From Bacteroidota bacterium (GTDB taxonomy: Bacteria > Bacteroidota > Bacteroidia > Flavobacteriales > Flavobacteriaceae), in assembly GCA_022601215.1 (NCBI GenBank), contig JAHZIZ010000251.1, positions 1 to 5,213 of the forward strand: DNA of 5,213 nucleotides, written 5' to 3'. The position numbers were made by a program, and so were the translations under genes. Shown in pieces: positions 5,206 to 5,213 of the stretch (positions are counted from its first letter, which is position 1; every line of letters starts with the position of its first letter). Under the pieces are notes generated by a model, which saw only the letters and a list, made by a program, of their open reading frames with translations, did no database searches and was not told the DNA's origin.

Positions 5206-5213
5206 CAAAATTA
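5206..5213 (-). promoter_or_regulatory. Putative -7 box of sodA
   Basis: On the minus strand TAATTTTG matches TAnnTTTG at every fixed position, 33 bp before the sodA ATG, leaving a leader of about 28 nt that is A-rich near the start codon, as is usual in Bacteroidota. The -33 element would lie beyond the window edge. Confidence 0.5.

Overview
The window looks like chromosome of a low-GC marine-type Flavobacteriaceae (Bacteroidota). The grounds are best matches recalled from memory for every protein, -7 promoter elements of the Bacteroidota form TAnnTTTG, the near absence of Shine-Dalgarno sequences, and a PurF of the long (about 630 aa) Bacteroidota form. No database search was run.

Layout: the left edge holds the C-terminal end of a Bacteroidota-type ribonuclease H (1-193, +). 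After it come a secreted START-domain lipid-binding protein (253-864, +), a PfkB/ribokinase-family kinase (948-1871, +) closed by a clear intrinsic terminator, and glutamine-PRPP amidotransferase PurF (1931-3829, +), the first committed enzyme of de novo purine synthesis. At the right edge a Mn/Fe-family superoxide dismutase (4564-5172, -) runs convergently and has its own terminator (4510-4540) and a -7 promoter box (5206-5213).

The most unusual region is the 734-bp gap between purF and sodA. It holds two nearly identical elements of about 75 nt, spaced exactly 360 bp apart. Each has a TAnnTTTG-like -7 box, then a conserved block starting 5 nt after the box, a conserved 5' stem (TACCAT/ATGGTA) and a perfect terminator hairpin. 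The only substitutions between the copies lie in the terminator loop, and the A-tract and T-tract of the terminator change length together (6/6 and 7/7). I read these as a duplicated small non-coding RNA gene of unknown function. A short basic minus-strand ORF between them may be a remnant of an IS110-like transposase.

Working together: rnhA, the START gene and perhaps the kinase could be read in one direction, although the kinase has its own -7 box preceded by an imperfect 32-bp palindrome that may be an operator. The kinase and purF are neighbours, which hints at a nucleoside or pentose-phosphate link to purine metabolism, but a terminator separates them. Nothing in the window looks like CRISPR, prophage, tRNA or rRNA.
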